From assembly GCA_007833815.1 (NCBI GenBank), contig CP033464.1, positions 864,501 to 928,500 of the forward strand: 64,000 nucleotides of DNA, written 5' to 3'. Positions 7,917 to 16,506 of this stretch are shown in pieces. This stretch comes from Brevibacillus laterosporus. Its GTDB lineage: Bacteria > Bacillota > Bacilli > Brevibacillales > Brevibacillaceae. The position numbers and the translations under genes were made by a program. Under the pieces are notes generated by a model, which did not search any database, was not told where the DNA came from, and saw only the letters and a list, made by a program, of their open reading frames with translations. Numbering within the stretch: position 1 is the stretch's first letter; every line of letters starts with the position of its first letter.

Positions 7917-8561
7917 ATGACTTCCTCCCCAGTCACACATAAAATCAAGAACTTTAGTAAGTGTTTGCCCATAATCAACCAGTGGAAATACCGTAGGCTT
8001 TACTATCAGCTGCAAAAAAATGTGGACCAGTAAATGCTTAAGGTTTTTGAAGCGCTTACCCGCTCTTCCTTCTATGACAAGACAATTGTTATTTTTACAT
8101 CCGATCACGGTGAACTACTTGGGGCTCATGGCAATCTTCATCAAAAATGGTATTGTGCTTATGAAGAAATGCTGCATGTCCCCTTTATCATTCATAACCA
8201 AAAACTCTTTCCCCAGCGTAAGCATTACAATACACTTACAAGTCATGTTGATCTGCTGCCCACCATGTTAGGATTGGCCAATGCCGATGTAAGAGACATC
8301 CAAAGCCGCTTACGAAAAAAATTCAGCGAAGTTCATTCCTTAGCAGGCCATGACCTTTCCCCCTTTATCTTGGGGCAAAATAATTCCAATCCAGTCGAAG
8401 AACCAATCTATTTCATGATGGACGACGATGTTACGCGAGGTCAGCACCAGATCAACCCTTTGGGCAGAACCTATCCTTTTGTTATACACGCTTGGAACCA
8501 AGCATGCAATGAACTAAGCATTGATAAACCGTTGTTTAAACTAAAACAGCAATCCTATTGA
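7917..8561 (+). pseudogene. C-terminal remnant of a sulfatase (alkaline-phosphatase superfamily)
   Basis: The readable part 8034-8561 encodes the tail of a sulfatase: TIVIFTSDHGELLGAHG carries the metal-binding Asp-His pair, followed by KWYCAYEEMLHVPFI. The same frame continues upstream through YRRLYYQLQKNVDQ, typical sulfatase sequence, but is broken by TAA at 8031. The N-terminal half with the formylglycine Cys/Ser motif is absent. Loss of the catalytic N-terminus and an internal stop make this a non-functional fragment. Confidence 0.8.
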
Positions 8562-8648
8562 GAGTCTTACTCCTGGTATATGCCCTATAATCCCAACCTC
8601 TAAGCTTATCATTCCACGACATTACCGATGTAAAGAGATAGTCTCTTT

Positions 8649-8855
8649 TTACTTGCTTAATATTTCCTTGATAAACTTGTCTTTATTAGTAAGAAAATAC
8701 TTTGTTATTTGATAGTGTTCTATATTCTCATATTCAACTTCGGTAATCGTTTCACCATCGAAGCTTAACAGGGTTGCATTGGGATACCCCAGTAAAATGG
8801 GTGAATGAGTAGCAATCAACAAAATAAAAAGCATTATATAATACAAAAAATTCAT
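8649..8855 (-). CDS. Possible small membrane protein (68 aa)
   Basis: The N-terminus (MNFLYYIMLFILLIATHSP) is a hydrophobic helix or uncleaved signal, followed by a charged tail rich in Glu, Lys and Tyr. It is transcribed away from the secreted protein gene at 8921. No clear ribosome-binding site precedes the ATG, so the gene is uncertain. No family is recognised. The arrangement resembles two other secreted-protein/small-membrane-protein divergent pairs in this window. Confidence 0.35.
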   Translation of the reverse strand: MNFLYYIMLFILLIATHSPILLGYPNATLLSFDGETITEVEYENIEHYQITKYFLTNKDKFIKEILSK

Positions 8856-8920
8856 TAATTGACTTATATTTCAAAATATTTTATTATATTTGTAATAAAT
8901 TGTAAAAAGGGGAGTTTTAT

Positions 8921-9610
8921 TTGAATTTAAAATCTTTTTTAAAATCAGGTGTTATTGTAACATTTTTACTTACATCAGTTGTTCCTACAACGTTCGCAGA
9001 AGAATCAACAAGCATTCAAATTACAAATTACGAACAAAGCCCTATTAACTATGATGCTACTGTTCAATTTACTGATCCACAATTAGCTGGCACAGCGAAA
9101 CCTACAACTCAGGGAGGGGTTAGTACGCAAGGAGTAATTCGTGAAGAATACTCTCATTCTTATTACAATTTTGGATCAGCCAAAATCACTGACTACAATT
9201 TAGATAAACGAACTGCAGACACCTTTTTAATTAGTGTTGCTAGAGGACAAACAGTAACACTTGGTAAAACAGTTACTGTTTCAGGTTCTATTGAGTTCAA
9301 TACCTCTGTAAGCACCGAAATTAAAAAAGTAATTAGTCTAGGCTTTGATTTGAAAGCAAATGGATCTTACTCTGATTCATTTTCATCTTCTACTACCTTT
9401 ACTGGTCCTTCAGAATCTTCAAGCAAGCTACATCGGGACTTCTATGGGGCTATTGGCTATGATAAGTATACAGTTAAACTCAAGAAATACGATGTATACA
9501 AAGTTTATAATGGTAACGCTTATATGAGAGATGAGACATATAGTGCAGGGGATATTACAGTTTCAAGCGTTGATAGACCTAAAAAAATTTCTTACTCTAA
9601 AGATTTTTAA
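8921..9610 (+). CDS. Secreted beta-rich protein, pore-former-like repeat pattern
   Basis: 229 residues from a TTG start with AAAAGGGGAG upstream. A signal peptide (about 1-26, cleavage after TFA) is followed by a Ser/Thr-rich, beta-strand-alternating region (GQTVTLGKTVTVSGSIEFN, then SLGFDLKANGSYSDSFSSST). Long runs of alternating Ser/Thr and hydrophobic residues with no cysteines resemble aerolysin/ETX-MTX2-type pore-formers and a broad class of secreted Gram-positive proteins, but no diagnostic motif settles this. It is followed after 6 nt by a lipoprotein gene and a shared terminator, so the two form an operon. Function unknown. Confidence 0.75.
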   Translation: MNLKSFLKSGVIVTFLLTSVVPTTFAEESTSIQITNYEQSPINYDATVQFTDPQLAGTAKPTTQGGVSTQGVIREEYSHSYYNFGSAKITDYNLDKRTADTFLISVARGQTVTLGKTVTVSGSIEFNTSVSTEIKKVISLGFDLKANGSYSDSFSSSTTFTGPSESSSKLHRDFYGAIGYDKYTVKLKKYDVYKVYNGNAYMRDETYSAGDITVSSVDRPKKISYSKDF

Positions 9611-9616
9611 TGATAT

Positions 9617-10132
9617 ATGATTAAAAAAATCCTCTGTATCATTTCAATGATGTCATTGTTATTAGCTTCGTGTGATAAAGAAATGATTAAGGAGCCTCCT
9701 AGCCCTCAACCTCTAACGGATGGGAAGATTACAATGGGTAATTACGATCAAATTGAGCTACTAGAAATATCCATACGCAAAGCTAATGTAATTGCTGGTA
9801 AAAAGCTAAATGCTCTTGATTTTAGAGTTCCATTCAAAGCAAAGAAACAATTAAGAAAAGCTGATTTAAGCAAATATCAAATAGTATTACATTTTAGTGA
9901 GAAACAAAAATCGGTACTACAATACGAGAATATAATACTTAATAGTGGTACTACTCTTGATAAATCGCAGAATATATATTCTGCTGATTTGGTTGTCGCT
10001 GGTGATCATCTAACAGAAAAAGCTCTAGATACTTTCATAAGTGAAAATGAGAAAATTCTTGTAAGAGTTAACTTCGATGAAAAAATGCAATATGAGAAAG
10101 AAATGGATCCTAAAATCCAAGATGATAACTAA
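9617..10132 (+). CDS. Small lipoprotein co-transcribed with the secreted protein
   Basis: 171 residues. The N-terminus MIKKILCIISMMSLLLASC is a type II signal with the lipobox LLASC, so Cys19 should be lipidated and the protein tethered outside the membrane. The rest is hydrophilic with a beta/alpha pattern (LSKYQIVLHFSEKQKSVLQY) and no recognised domain. It starts 6 nt after the secreted protein's stop and ends in the shared terminator. A membrane-tethered partner of a possible secreted toxin could be an immunity or chaperone protein; this is inference from position. Confidence 0.75.
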   Translation: MIKKILCIISMMSLLLASCDKEMIKEPPSPQPLTDGKITMGNYDQIELLEISIRKANVIAGKKLNALDFRVPFKAKKQLRKADLSKYQIVLHFSEKQKSVLQYENIILNSGTTLDKSQNIYSADLVVAGDHLTEKALDTFISENEKILVRVNFDEKMQYEKEMDPKIQDDN

Positions 10133-10146
10133 TCATCTTGGATTTT
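10112..10146 (+). terminator. Terminator of the secreted protein/lipoprotein operon
   Basis: A perfect 15-bp stem, AAAATCCAAGATGAT/ATCATCTTGGATTTT, with a 5-nt loop overlaps the lipoprotein stop codon. Confidence 0.9.
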
Positions 10147-10157
10147 ATTATATACTT

Positions 10158-10238
10158 GAATCAATTTCATAGAGGCTTATTCCAAAAGTGAATAGACAGT
10201 CCATTCGGTACCTATCTTGTTTTTTTGAAAAAATTCAG
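10158..10238. repeat. Diverged end of the 1558-bp IS family (relic)
   Basis: GAATCAATTTCATAGAGGC at 10158 matches the outer end of the two intact IS copies (GAATCAATTTCATAAAGGC), and the match resumes with TTTTTTTGAAAAAATT about 60 nt inside, as in the intact copies. The middle is diverged (AGACAGTCCATTCGGTACC versus AGACTATCCCTACGGG). No transposase follows, so this is a solitary end left by a related element. Confidence 0.65.
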
Positions 10239-10322
10239 TTTCCGTAAAGAGTCATACAGTTGCAACAAGTCATTCCGATTTTTATCCTTGCAATTAAGTT
10301 AGGATTCACTTACTATATCATC

Positions 10323-10895
10323 ATGAAGAAAAAACCACATGTTGACAGTAAAAAGAAAGATATTTTACAAGCCGCTATGCGCCTATTTGCGACAAAAGGG
10401 ATTGATGGCATCTCGGTTAAAGAGATTGGCCACTTAGCAGGTGTTACGGATGCCGCTATTTACAAGCATTTTAAGAATAAGAATGAGGTAGCATCAGAGG
10501 TGTTTTCCCAGTATTGCAATAGCTACACAAAAATGGTCGATTTTTATGTAAGTCAACCTGGAACGTTTCTTAGCAGATTTGACCGTTTAATCGAACAGCT
10601 AGTAGAGATGCACGACGAGGATCACTGGGGATTGCTACTGCTGTCTCAGCATCACGATGTTTATCAGCAAATTGCTCAGAAAAACATGAGACAGCCGTTA
10701 GATGCTTTGAATGAATTGATTCTTCAAGGAATCAAAAGCGGTGAATTGCCTGAACAGGATGCAAGACTCTCGGCTGTTCTGATTATTGGGGCTTTTACGG
10801 GCTTGGCAGTCTCTAGTTTTCAGGGTGAGCTCCCTAGCCAACTAGAATCATTGGCTTCTATGATTAAGGAGAGGCTATTGGCTTTATTACAGTAG
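10323..10895 (+). CDS. TetR/AcrR-family transcriptional regulator
   Basis: About 190 residues. The N-terminal TetR helix-turn-helix is clear: ILQAAMRLFATKGIDGISVK, then EIGHLAGVTDAAIYKHFKNK. The all-alpha C-terminal ligand domain has no assignable specificity. The frame extends to a TTG at 10260, but the first 21 residues (hydrophobic, IPIFILAIKLG) are unlike TetR proteins, so ATG 10323 is preferred, although its ribosome-binding site is weak. The same-strand neighbours are a flavodoxin-fold oxidoreductase and a quinone oxidoreductase, likely targets in a quinone or electrophile stress response. Confidence 0.82.
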   Translation: MKKKPHVDSKKKDILQAAMRLFATKGIDGISVKEIGHLAGVTDAAIYKHFKNKNEVASEVFSQYCNSYTKMVDFYVSQPGTFLSRFDRLIEQLVEMHDEDHWGLLLLSQHHDVYQQIAQKNMRQPLDALNELILQGIKSGELPEQDARLSAVLIIGAFTGLAVSSFQGELPSQLESLASMIKERLLALLQ

Positions 10896-11007
10896 AGATG
10901 ATATATGTGTCCATGGTTTTAAAACATGATAGGTCAGCATTGACCTTTTCTTTTTCACAATAAAGTTAGTAAATGCTAACTAACTAAATTTTGCAAGAGG
11001 CTTATAT

Positions 11008-11586
11008 ATGAAAAAGATCCTACTTATTCAGGGAAATCCCGTGAAGGGGAGCTATGGAGAAGCACTAGCGGCTGCTTATCAAAAGGGTGCAGTGTCAGCA
11101 GGTGCTGTGGTGAAAAGCTTACGTTTGGCTGATCTTGATTTTAATCCTAACTTAGCTGGCGGCTATAAAAATAAACCCCAGTTGGAGGATGATTTGGTGC
11201 TAGCTCAGCAATTAATTAGCTGGGCCGATCATCTCGTGTTCGTCTATCCGATCTGGTGGGGTGCTCCACCTGCATTGCTAAAGGGATTTCTCGATCGCGT
11301 CCTCATGCCGGGCTATGCTTTTTCCTATAAAAAGGACTCATCCCTCCCTCAGCAATTATTGAAAGGAAAATCAGCAAGACTGATCGTCACGATGGATTCA
11401 CCGTACTGGTACTTCAGTCTTTTTCAGGGGAAGCCGGGCCATCGGATGATGAAAAAGTCTATCTTGCAATTTTGCGGTATCAATCCTGTAAAAATCACAA
11501 CCTTCAGTCAGGTTGGTAAGGCAGGTGATGAAAAGAGAAAGCAGTGGCTGGAGGCTGTGAACCAATTAGGCAAAAAGCTAGGGTAG
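11008..11586 (+). CDS. Flavodoxin-fold NAD(P)H oxidoreductase (Flavodoxin_2/NQO family)
   Basis: 192-residue cytosolic FMN-dependent reductase related to MdaB/KefF-type quinone reductases. Near the N-terminus KKILLIQGNPVKGSYGEAL is the phosphate-binding loop for FMN. The family hallmark WADHLVFVYPIWWGAPPALL, followed by KGFLDRVLMPGYAF, sits mid-protein. Its position between a TetR regulator and a quinone-oxidoreductase-like MDR enzyme suggests a small detoxification unit for quinones or other electrophiles. The substrate is not determinable here. Confidence 0.88.
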   Translation: MKKILLIQGNPVKGSYGEALAAAYQKGAVSAGAVVKSLRLADLDFNPNLAGGYKNKPQLEDDLVLAQQLISWADHLVFVYPIWWGAPPALLKGFLDRVLMPGYAFSYKKDSSLPQQLLKGKSARLIVTMDSPYWYFSLFQGKPGHRMMKKSILQFCGINPVKITTFSQVGKAGDEKRKQWLEAVNQLGKKLG

Positions 11587-11620
11587 TTGTGCGTGCCATA
11601 ACATAAAAGGAGGGATTTTG

Positions 11621-12595
11621 ATGAGAGCATTAGTCGTAAAACAATTTGATACACAGCCTATTTTAGAAATAGAGGAGCGTCAGGATGTAACACCGAAAAC
11701 AGGAGAAGCGGTAGTCCGTATTCATAGAGCTGCTCTGAACCCACTGGATCTGGCGATTATGACAGGTGCTTTTCCACATGTGAAACAACCGCCTCTAATC
11801 CTGGGAACTGAAGCGTCAGGCGTTGTCGTTACATCATCTGTATACGCACCGGGCACAAGAGTGATTGTGTCAGCTCCTACGCTGGGAATTCTTGAGGATG
11901 GAGTGATCCAAAATTATGTTTCCGTACCAGAATCGTACGTACTCCCATTACCTGAATCGTATAATTTCGACGAAGGAGCCGCGTATTCGGTTGCCTATGT
12001 GACAGCCTATGTGGCACTTACCCAGTATGCTCAGGTGAAGCCGGGTGATTACGTAGCTATCACAGGGGCCAGTGGATCTGTAGGCTATGCTACGATTCAG
12101 GTTGCGCAAGCCCTTTGTGCCAATCCGATCGCAATTGTGTCGACCTCACTAAAGGCCGAACAGGTTCAGAGTGCACGCCCCTATGGTGTCATCGACTTAT
12201 CTCAAGAAAATGTACAGGACGGTATAGCGCGAATCACCAATGGTTTCGGAACTGACCTGATTATCGATCCAGTTGGTGGAGAATTAGTGGAACAGCTGAT
12301 AGCAGCGGCAGCACCTAACGCAAGATTCGTCAGTATTGGTGATGCTGCAGGGCTGACTACAACGATAAACCTGATGGATATTATCGTGAAACAGATTCAG
12401 ATCGTGGGACTCAATATTCTTACCCTCCCTCAAAATACGATTGTTGATGCCTACCAGAGCTTATTACCTATGGCGGAAGCTGGACAATTACGCCCTCTCA
12501 TCGACTCTCGTTTTCCAATCGAGGATGCCGAGCATGCGATAGCTAGGCTATTATCGCGTAAGGCAGTGGGAAAGATTATTTTTCAATTAGAGTAG
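11621..12595 (+). CDS. Zinc-independent MDR-family quinone oxidoreductase
   Basis: 324-residue NADPH-dependent medium-chain dehydrogenase/reductase. The GroES-like N-terminal fold contains RIHRAALNPLDLAIMTG, where the usual zinc Cys is absent, as in quinone oxidoreductases. The Rossmann nucleotide site is AITGASGSVGYATIQVAQAL. A C-terminal KAVGKIIFQLE tail closes the fold. ATG 11621 follows AGGAGGG by 6 nt. It starts 34 nt after the flavodoxin-fold reductase and is probably co-transcribed with it. Confidence 0.88.
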   Translation: MRALVVKQFDTQPILEIEERQDVTPKTGEAVVRIHRAALNPLDLAIMTGAFPHVKQPPLILGTEASGVVVTSSVYAPGTRVIVSAPTLGILEDGVIQNYVSVPESYVLPLPESYNFDEGAAYSVAYVTAYVALTQYAQVKPGDYVAITGASGSVGYATIQVAQALCANPIAIVSTSLKAEQVQSARPYGVIDLSQENVQDGIARITNGFGTDLIIDPVGGELVEQLIAAAAPNARFVSIGDAAGLTTTINLMDIIVKQIQIVGLNILTLPQNTIVDAYQSLLPMAEAGQLRPLIDSRFPIEDAEHAIARLLSRKAVGKIIFQLE

Positions 12596-12706
12596 ATCGA
12601 ATGCTACCTTTGTTCGCTTAGCAACTTATGGATGATTTAATAGTCCGTATTTCGATTACAATTGCAACCCAAACATAACCCTTCACACTTTTAACGAAAG
12701 ATAGGA

Positions 12707-12743
12707 TGATAATAATTATCATTTTTTGTGTCAACATTATAAT
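12707..12743 (+). promoter_or_regulatory. Fur box overlapping an orphan promoter
   Basis: TGATAATAATTATCA (12707-12721) is a perfect 7-1-7 Fur/Per-type inverted repeat. Its right arm contains TTATCA, which lies 16 nt from a TATAAT hexamer (12738-12743), so repressor binding would cover the -35. No intact gene follows; only degenerate reading frames do. Confidence 0.7.
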
Positions 12744-13320
12744 ATGCTTATATTTTTTCTTTATCTTTTGGTGGGGGTAATAAAAAATCCCCAACATTGT
12801 GGGGATTGGGTGATCATGCCTCTTTTCGTAAAATAATGCTGTGATATAGCTGTCTCGTAATTACATAGTAGGTCGTACGGATTACGAGGGGAATTACTGT
12901 TGGAAGCCAGATGCTTATGTATGGATCGAGGCTCCGATGAACAGATCAAGCGCCTGAGGCTCTTTGATCTGAAGGAGCGCAAAGTAATCGACTGAGCTTG
13001 TGGGAGGAGAAATTTGGCGATCAAGAACAAGCGCATATCTACTATAAAAAAAGCTTATGAAAACAATAGGCAGAGAGCATTTGGCTTCATTTGACTGAGA
13101 ATGGATATTCCTTTGGCAACTTAAAGTGGCTCATTTTTTATACATATGACAATCACCATTTGACTTTTATGAAGAATATTACATCTATAATAATGAAAAT
13201 CACTAATACAATAAAAAGCACCAAAATTTTTTTATCTCTATTGTATTTCTTAGATAAGCGACTTATCTAAAAAAGATATTTAAAATCATTGCAGACGTAA
13301 TTTGAAGTAGGGAAATTATT
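12744..13320. other. Degenerate region after the Fur-regulated promoter
   Basis: No intact gene. A hairpin at 12786-12807 (AATCCCCA/TGGGGATT) has a T-run on the minus strand. On the plus strand, about 12890-13070, a decayed frame reads protein-like (for example RGSDEQIKRLRLFDLKERK) but is broken by TGA codons. The family is not recognised. Confidence 0.4.
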
Positions 13321-14049
13321 TTACCAAATACCCCAATAAAAAAAGAGAGTACTAACCCCAAGACTAATAAGAATATTTTCTTTTTGCTTTTTCAAAACTG
13401 AACTAGCTTTTTCCCTAAGATTACTACTACTTTTTAATTTAATTCTTGGTATAAATAAAGTTTGTATAAAGTAGACAAAAATTAAAGTGATAAAACCTAT
13501 AACAAAAAACATGAATTTGTCAATTGTCTGATAGCTACTAGGCTCTTTTAATAAAATAAACTCCTTAATAATAAATAGTGAAATTAGAATTGTACTTACT
13601 GTTGAAATCAATGGACTCCTTAGGGCCTTTTTCCAAGTTTTATATGGCTCTAAAATGTTTTTTAGCTTAGTTTCTGTGTTTATAATCCAATCTTTCTCAT
13701 TAGAATAGATTTTAATTTTTGAAGGATGTTTTATGGATTCAAACTCTTTAAAATCTATTAAAATAGCCTGGTTTTCAGATAAACTATCAAAATGTACTTC
13801 AATAGAAAAAATAGCATTTGATTCATCAATTATTTGTTCTAATGTATCAAAGTTGTTAAGTCTAATTGTTCCAAAATCACTTTCAATCTTTATAGAAGAT
13901 AATAAAGGATGAATAAGTAAATCCTGTATATTTTTTAATGACAATAGAAGTGTATTTGTATTAGGAAATCTGTAGAAATCCAGCGATACACTTCTATCGT
14001 ATTTATATTTTATACCATTTAGGAAACTATCTTTCATTTCCTCTCCCAT
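13321..14049 (-). CDS. Hypothetical membrane protein, AT-rich accessory gene
   Basis: 242 residues. The first ~140 are soluble and beta/alpha-like (IESDFGTIRLNNFDTLEQII). Hydrophobic segments follow at about 147-167 (LISTVSTILISLFIIKEFI), 178-202 (FFVIGFITLIFVYFIQTLF) and 225-241, giving two or three membrane helices near the C-terminus. Base composition is markedly lower in GC than the core genes, consistent with acquired DNA. No family is recognised. The neighbours are decayed genes and a phage-defence remnant. Confidence 0.6.
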   Translation of the reverse strand: MGEEMKDSFLNGIKYKYDRSVSLDFYRFPNTNTLLLSLKNIQDLLIHPLLSSIKIESDFGTIRLNNFDTLEQIIDESNAIFSIEVHFDSLSENQAILIDFKEFESIKHPSKIKIYSNEKDWIINTETKLKNILEPYKTWKKALRSPLISTVSTILISLFIIKEFILLKEPSSYQTIDKFMFFVIGFITLIFVYFIQTLFIPRIKLKSSSNLREKASSVLKKQKENILISLGVSTLFFYWGIW

Positions 14050-14504
14050 GCCCCCTATATCGAACTCATTTATTGAGAAGCCTTCTTTAAATAATAATGC
14101 TAAATACTATGAAGGTAAACCAAGGATTGGAAACATTTGTTCCATTTGAAGAGAAAATTAATCTTTACTTCCCGCTCCCCTCATCGGGAAGAGATGGCTA
14201 TTCCTCCATCTCCAATCTGGCATCGGTTAGTATATTTATTTTTCATGTATTGATATGAATGAAAATCGAAGGATATTATACCTTGTCACTAGATTATTAG
14301 TACCAAAATCATACCGGTATATATTTCCTTTATATTTCATTTCACTTAATTTAAAGAAACTTCTACTTTATTGCCAATTAGGTTTTGAATGTAATGATTC
14401 CATCCATTCTTCTAATGTAGATTTAATTTCATATCTGTTCTTTGAACATTTTTCTTTTTAAATATCCCATTTTTTATTGGCAACTACCAATCTATATTAC
14501 CCGC
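14050..14504. other. Gene-poor stretch
   Basis: AT-rich, no convincing gene. A plus-strand 68-codon frame at 14255-14461 lacks a ribosome-binding site and protein-like composition. Confidence 0.4.
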
Positions 14505-14728
14505 TTAAATGTGAATCCATCCTAAATCGATTATCAGTATATTGTCATTAGGTATTATCCATTCTCCATGACTAATTTCCATCTTGATAATTTGGAGTAT
14601 ATCCTCTGTAGAATGGTTCCAATTTCCTTAAAAATATTGCCATCTTGTTCTAATTCGGGATAAACATCACAATAATTGTTATAGCAAATAGCAAACCCTT
14701 GGGATATCCTTTGTTCCATTAAATTCAT
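14505..14728 (-). pseudogene. Frameshifted small gene (unknown family)
   Basis: From ATG 14728 the frame reads MNLMEQRISQGFAICYNN and stays protein-like for about 39 codons. A one-base shift near 14610 moves the good frame to STEDILQIIKMEISHG and IIPNDNILIIDLGW, ending at TAA 14507-14505. Restoring the frame would give a protein of about 74 residues, possibly of the immunity or defence-associated type, but no family is recognised. Confidence 0.4.
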
Positions 14729-14879
14729 ATAGACGATATTCCTTTCTCACATTTCAGATATACTCATTCTTTTATAAAACAAGTAGCCTTGAGAACAAGG
14801 CTACTACCATTATAATACCATATTTTACCTATTTGTGATACGGTTCTCCGTGGTGTATTTAAACGAGGTTATACTTTAC

Positions 14880-16506
14880 CTAAATTCCTACTAGATTATC
14901 AGTTGTATGAGGTTTTATAAATTCATCCTGTAAAATCTCTTCAATCAAGTTAGTTCCTTTTGCTACTTTATTATTTCCACCTAGTTTTATATATTTTTTG
15001 TAAACATATTCGGTACACACTTTAATGTTTTCTTCAGTAAACTGTTCTAATTGTATTCTACTCAACTGTTCAGGTGTAATATCTAAAGAACCTACAATTT
15101 TGGCTGCACAAACATACATTACATAAAATGAAATATCGGATTGCTCACTCACAGAATATAAACCCAAATTACTGATTGAGTTTTTAACTTTTTTTCCTAT
15201 TACAGCAGCATTATAATAACTATCTAGAATTTTATTATTAAGATACAAATGATTATATGTATCTTCGTCATTTAATAGTGTAGAGGGTCTCGCTCTAGCA
15301 TAGTTTGGTTTCTTTAATAAAATTGATATTAGGCACTGCGCAAGAAACTGGATACTAATAATTTTATCTTTGGGTTTTCCTTCATTTTTATAGAAGTTTT
15401 TTCTTCTATCATAAAATAAATCTTTAGTTTTCAAGTAGCTTTCAATCTCTCTGTGAATGCTATCTGTTCCTCTCAAAATAGCTTTAGGAATAGCTGTTTG
15501 GCTATTAGTAGCTAAGATAATATTATCCCTAGAAGCTTCATTATTAGGAACTATTATCCTTACTAAAACTTTTCTATTTTCTTCTAAGTCCTCTTTTTCT
15601 TTGGAAATAAAGTAGTTGAATATCTCTGTAGATGTTTGTAATCCATTAACGATTTCAGGATTCTTTATCTCAAACACCTTTGTAGATTTCTGATCTATTT
15701 TACTTGCTAACATCGTTATCCCATTATTTAGCCACCAAAAATCTTCTACCGAATTACTTTGACTTAGAGTTTCTGCAATTTCTTTGTTGACGGTTGTATT
15801 CCCTTGATAATCTCGTACATTAGCCTCGAAAATATGTTTTATTAATTTGTTATTCTCATTAGTTATAAAATCAAAGTACTGTTTTAAATTAGCTAAAACT
15901 ATATATTCTTTTTCCTCTTGTACAATTATAGGAGTTTCAGAGATGTGCAAAACAAATTCCGTTTTCGAAGGTGCATCATATAATGCGAGGATTTTCTGAG
16001 CATCAATATAATCTACACTGATAGTAGTATTTGGACTAGGGTATAATACTTTTAATTTATCCATCATCTCATCAGCTTGTTGTTGCACATTAATATGCAC
16101 TTCATTACCAATACTTGTATAAAAAAACTTAAAATTTACTTTTGGTGATTTAGTAATTAAGTTTAAAAAAGTGTTATGGAATCTTTCGAAAAATTCTAAT
16201 ACATCACTGTTATACCTTTTTGAAAAATCATTATGCTGAAATGATTCTAAAGAAAAAAGATTATCAACAATACTTTTCCAACTGCTAAATGCACTTTCTC
16301 TAAAAGATGTTTCAAATTTTGATTGAATAATATATACATCGAGTGTAGGATTCTTTTTTATATTTCCTAAAGGGGTATCGTCCATAATTAACTCCTCATT
16401 TACAAACAAAAACAGTCCATCACATCCTCCATCATTCCCACTGCCTACTATCCCTTTTTCTAATTCTTCGTCACTTAGATCAAATGACTTTAAAATTAAG
16501 CTAGCT
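14880..16506 (-). pseudogene. AIPR-family phage-defence gene, 3' part (separated from its start by an IS)
   Basis: This encodes most of an AIPR (abortive infection phage resistance) protein, a family linked to phage exclusion. AIPR hallmarks are IFEANVRDYQG, VNKEIAETL, DFWWLNNGITML and EIVNGLQTST. The frame runs upstream of the first ATG-like codon through SLILKSFDLSDEELEKGIVG and GNDGGCDGLFLFVNEEL right to the IS edge at 16507, so the true gene start lies on the other side of the IS (18065-18217). Removing the IS and one AGCT target copy joins the two parts in frame. As it stands the gene is split and probably inactive. Confidence 0.88.

Noticed and set aside
12761-13036. Minus-strand 91-codon frame
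   Set aside because: Composition is not protein-like (Ser/Arg-rich, no pattern), no ribosome-binding site, and it runs through a terminator-like hairpin; the opposite strand holds a more protein-like decayed frame.
14255-14461. Plus-strand 68-codon frame
   Set aside because: AT-driven composition, no ribosome-binding site, no relation to its neighbours.
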